Position numbers and translations under genes: made by a program. A model generated the notes under the pieces. The model searched no databases, was not told where the DNA came from, and worked only from the letters and a program-made list of their open reading frames with translations. 64,000 bases of DNA, taken from Gammaproteobacteria bacterium. Its GTDB lineage: Bacteria > Pseudomonadota > Gammaproteobacteria > HTCC5015. Shown one piece after another: positions 62,367 to 64,000 of the stretch (position 1 is the stretch's first letter; each line of letters begins with the position of its first letter). Location of the stretch: positions 437,788 to 501,787 of the forward strand of contig BPKE01000001.1 in the NCBI GenBank assembly GCA_026004975.1, read 5' to 3'.

Positions 62367-63391
62367 CCGCGCCGGAACAGCAGGATCTGGTCCGCGGCCT
62401 CGACCACCCGCACGGGGTAGATGCGCTCCAGGCCGTTCAGCCAGGCATCGAGTCGATCGGCGTACACCGTGCCGGTGAAGCGCAGGCCGCGCAAGGACTC
62501 GTCGGCCAGGGCCACCGGCTTGCTGCTGTAACGGGCGACGTCCTCGAGCACGGCGGCGAGCGGTTCTTCGACGTAGGCGAGGCGCCCGGCGCGCCAGGCC
62601 AAGGCGGCCGCCGGATCGGGCACGGTGCGCGCCTGCCACAGCGTCCCGCCGTCGAAGGCGAGCGCCTGGCCCGAAGCGAGGCGCGCCCGACGCGCCGAGG
62701 CGTCTTGTTCCACGGCGACGACACCCTCGACCACGGTCACGGTCACCTCGTTGCGGCGGCGGCGGATGTTGAAAGCGGTGCCGAGCGCCTGGACACGGCC
62801 GACGCCCAGGTCGACGAGGAAAGGACGCGCCGGATCGTGCGCCACTCGGAAGTAGCCCTCGCCGGTCAGGAGGCGCAGTCGGCGCCGGTGCGCATCGAAA
62901 TGCCATTCCAGACGGCTGCGCGGACCGAGTTCCACCGTCGAACCGTCCGGCAACGCCACGCGCCGCTGCTCGGCCACCGCCGTCTGGTACACCGCCGGCG
63001 GCTCCGGCGCCGCGGCCCGCCACAGCCCCCAGCCGCCCAGGGCCGCGATGAGCACGGCGGCGGCCGCCGCCCAGCGGCGCCGGCGGGGCGCAGGCGGCGC
63101 GGCCTTGGCGCCCGGCAGCGGCAGGGGCTCGCGGCCGTCGTAGCGGTCGGCGGCCAATTCCTCGGGGCTGGGCCAGGGCAACCGTTCGCCGGGCAGCGCG
63201 TCCAGCGCCGCCCACAAGGCGCTCACCCGCCGGTAGGCCTGGCGGTGGCGCGGATCGGAGCGGCACCAGCGCTGGAAGACGTCCACCGCCTCGGGCCGGG
63301 CGCCGCGCTCGCGCAACCACAAATGCCAACGCGCCGCCTGTTCGAGGATCAGCCGGTCTTCATTGACGGTGCCGGAGCCGCGCTTGTTCAC
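62363..63391 (-). CDS. FecR-family anti-sigma/sigma-regulator protein
   Basis: 342 aa. DUF4880 N-terminal cytoplasmic region (EQAARWHLWLRERGA, RHRQAYRRVSALW), one membrane helix (AAAAAVLIAALGGWGLWRA), then the periplasmic FecR domain (VALPDGSTVELGPRSRLEW, YFRVAHDPARPFLVD, ALGTAFNI) and a C-terminal STN-like part (EPLAAVLEDVARYSSKPVALAD). Conveys the receptor signal to FecI. Overlaps fecI by ATGA. Confidence 0.92.
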   Translation of the reverse strand: MNKRGSGTVNEDRLILEQAARWHLWLRERGARPEAVDVFQRWCRSDPRHRQAYRRVSALWAALDALPGERLPWPSPEELAADRYDGREPLPLPGAKAAPPAPRRRRWAAAAAVLIAALGGWGLWRAAAPEPPAVYQTAVAEQRRVALPDGSTVELGPRSRLEWHFDAHRRRLRLLTGEGYFRVAHDPARPFLVDLGVGRVQALGTAFNIRRRRNEVTVTVVEGVVAVEQDASARRARLASGQALAFDGGTLWQARTVPDPAAALAWRAGRLAYVEEPLAAVLEDVARYSSKPVALADESLRGLRFTGTVYADRLDAWLNGLERIYPVRVVEAADQILLFRRG

Positions 63392-63939
63392 GATTCGGCC
63401 GTTTGCTCGAGCCGCGCCCGACAGTAGACCAGGGCGCGCAGGACGTACTTGCGGACCATGCTTTCGCTCACCGCCAGGCGGCGGGCGATCTCGGGATAAT
63501 CACGCTCCTCGAATTTGTAATAGAGGAAGGCGCTGCGGCACTTGGGCGGCAATTCGGCGATCACCGCCAACAGGCGTTCGACGGTGAGCACGCATTCGGC
63601 CAGTTCCTCGGGCCCGCCGTCGTCCGCCGGCAAGTCGTTGGCGTCGAAATCCGCCTCGATTTCGTCGTCGCCGCGCAGGCGGCGCCGGCGCAAGGCGTCG
63701 ATGGCGAGGTTGCGGGCGGCGCGGTAGATGAAGGCCTTGGGGTTGCGGATGCGCTCCGGCGCCGGCTCGCCCAACAAACGTTCGTAGACCTGCTGGGCCA
63801 CGTCCTCGGCTTCGTCTTCGCTGCCGAGGCGCTGGCTCAGGTACTGGCGCAGGGCGCGGTGCTCACGCCGATAGAAATCGAGGATCAGACGCCGGGCGCT
63901 CGTCTCATCGGAAGGGGCCAGGCCCCGCTTTGCCGTCAT
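63388..63939 (-). CDS. ECF-family RNA polymerase sigma factor (FecI type)
   Basis: 183 aa from ATG 63939 with GAGGACGG upstream. Region 2 (YRREHRALRQYLSQRLGSEDEAEDVAQQVYERLL) and region 4 (AELPPKCRSAFLYYKFEERDYPEIARRLAVSESMVRKYVLRALVYCR). First gene of fecI-fecR-receptor. It should direct transcription of the receptor. The upstream promoter, possibly Fur-controlled, lies mostly beyond the window. Confidence 0.92.
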   Translation of the reverse strand: MTAKRGLAPSDETSARRLILDFYRREHRALRQYLSQRLGSEDEAEDVAQQVYERLLGEPAPERIRNPKAFIYRAARNLAIDALRRRRLRGDDEIEADFDANDLPADDGGPEELAECVLTVERLLAVIAELPPKCRSAFLYYKFEERDYPEIARRLAVSESMVRKYVLRALVYCRARLEQTAES

Positions 63940-64000
63940 CGCGACCGTCCTCTGTTGCGGCCTGGCAGCCATTCTCCACGCCCTTCCCGGCCCTGGCAAG

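Noticed and set aside
59943-63329. 1128-aa receptor ORF as given in the track
   Set aside because: The first 321 codons overlap fecR in another frame and show no homology; the receptor proper starts at the TTG at 62366.

Overview
The window is a GC-rich (about 70% by eye), gene-dense bacterial chromosome segment. Its gene order points to a gammaproteobacterium, probably a deep-branching Chromatiales/Ectothiorhodospira-like lineage. The markers are surE-pcm-yqaA-nlpD-rpoS, xerD-dsbC, lptF/lptG divergent from pepA-holC-valS, yciO-trpS-scpA-scpB with rluB close by, and ftsK-lolA-rarA. The genus cannot be read from the sequence. I see no tRNA, rRNA, CRISPR, prophage or insertion sequence, so most of the window is core genome.

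Layout. 0-5.5 kb (minus): a partial ACT/PurU-like start, rarA, lolA, ftsK and alanine dehydrogenase. 5.5-8.5 kb (plus): thioredoxin reductase, an orphan sugar-binding-type periplasmic protein, and aat. 8.5-12.4 kb (minus): a 60-aa membrane peptide, thrC, hom and alaC, a threonine/alanine amino-acid block. 12.5-17.4 kb: a Mth938-domain protein, then the stationary-phase block rpoS, nlpD, yqaA, pcm, surE, and a divergent smr. 17.4-22.7 kb: rluB, NlpC/P60, moaB, scpB, scpA, trpS, yciO. 22.8-25.4 kb (plus): yciB, yciI, bolA, a parvulin lipoprotein ending at a strong terminator, and a small lipoprotein. 25.5-31.2 kb (minus): a broken lipoprotein gene, a HAD hydrolase, parC and parE. 31.4-31.5 kb: a candidate small RNA. 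31.6-42.7 kb: an AddA-like helicase-nuclease, dsbC, xerD, mobB, moeA, an RDD protein, then an unrecognised three-gene cassette (six-TM coiled-coil protein, von Willebrand A lipoprotein, HD/PDE-type phosphohydrolase), and dsbB. 42.7-51.5 kb: lptG, lptF, pepA, holC, a small protein, valS, a TauE/SafE exporter and endonuclease V. 51.5-64 kb (minus): two small conserved genes, a TonB2/TtpC-type energy-transduction operon with three TonB-domain genes, and a fecI-fecR-TonB-dependent-receptor signalling set.

The last 12 kb is the most coherent functional unit. An ECF sigma/anti-sigma pair and a transducer-type receptor with an N-terminal STN domain sit next to a full proton-driven energiser set (DUF3450, long MotA/TolQ/ExbB protein, ExbB, ExbD, three TonB-like proteins, TPR protein). 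This suggests self-contained, substrate-responsive outer-membrane uptake.

Data quality matters in the first 23 kb. Four housekeeping loci (lolA/rarA, smr, trpS/scpA, yciO) each look as if they carry one extra base. In three of them it lies at a G/C run. Two of the resulting giant ORFs (647 aa and 738 aa) are therefore probably not real fusions. ParC carries Leu at the position equivalent to E. coli Ser80, a substitution associated with quinolone resistance. The best candidates for new biology are the 39.0-42.2 kb cassette, the GGA-motif small RNA at 31.4 kb, and the secreted helical protein with a C-terminal TonB domain at 54-55 kb.
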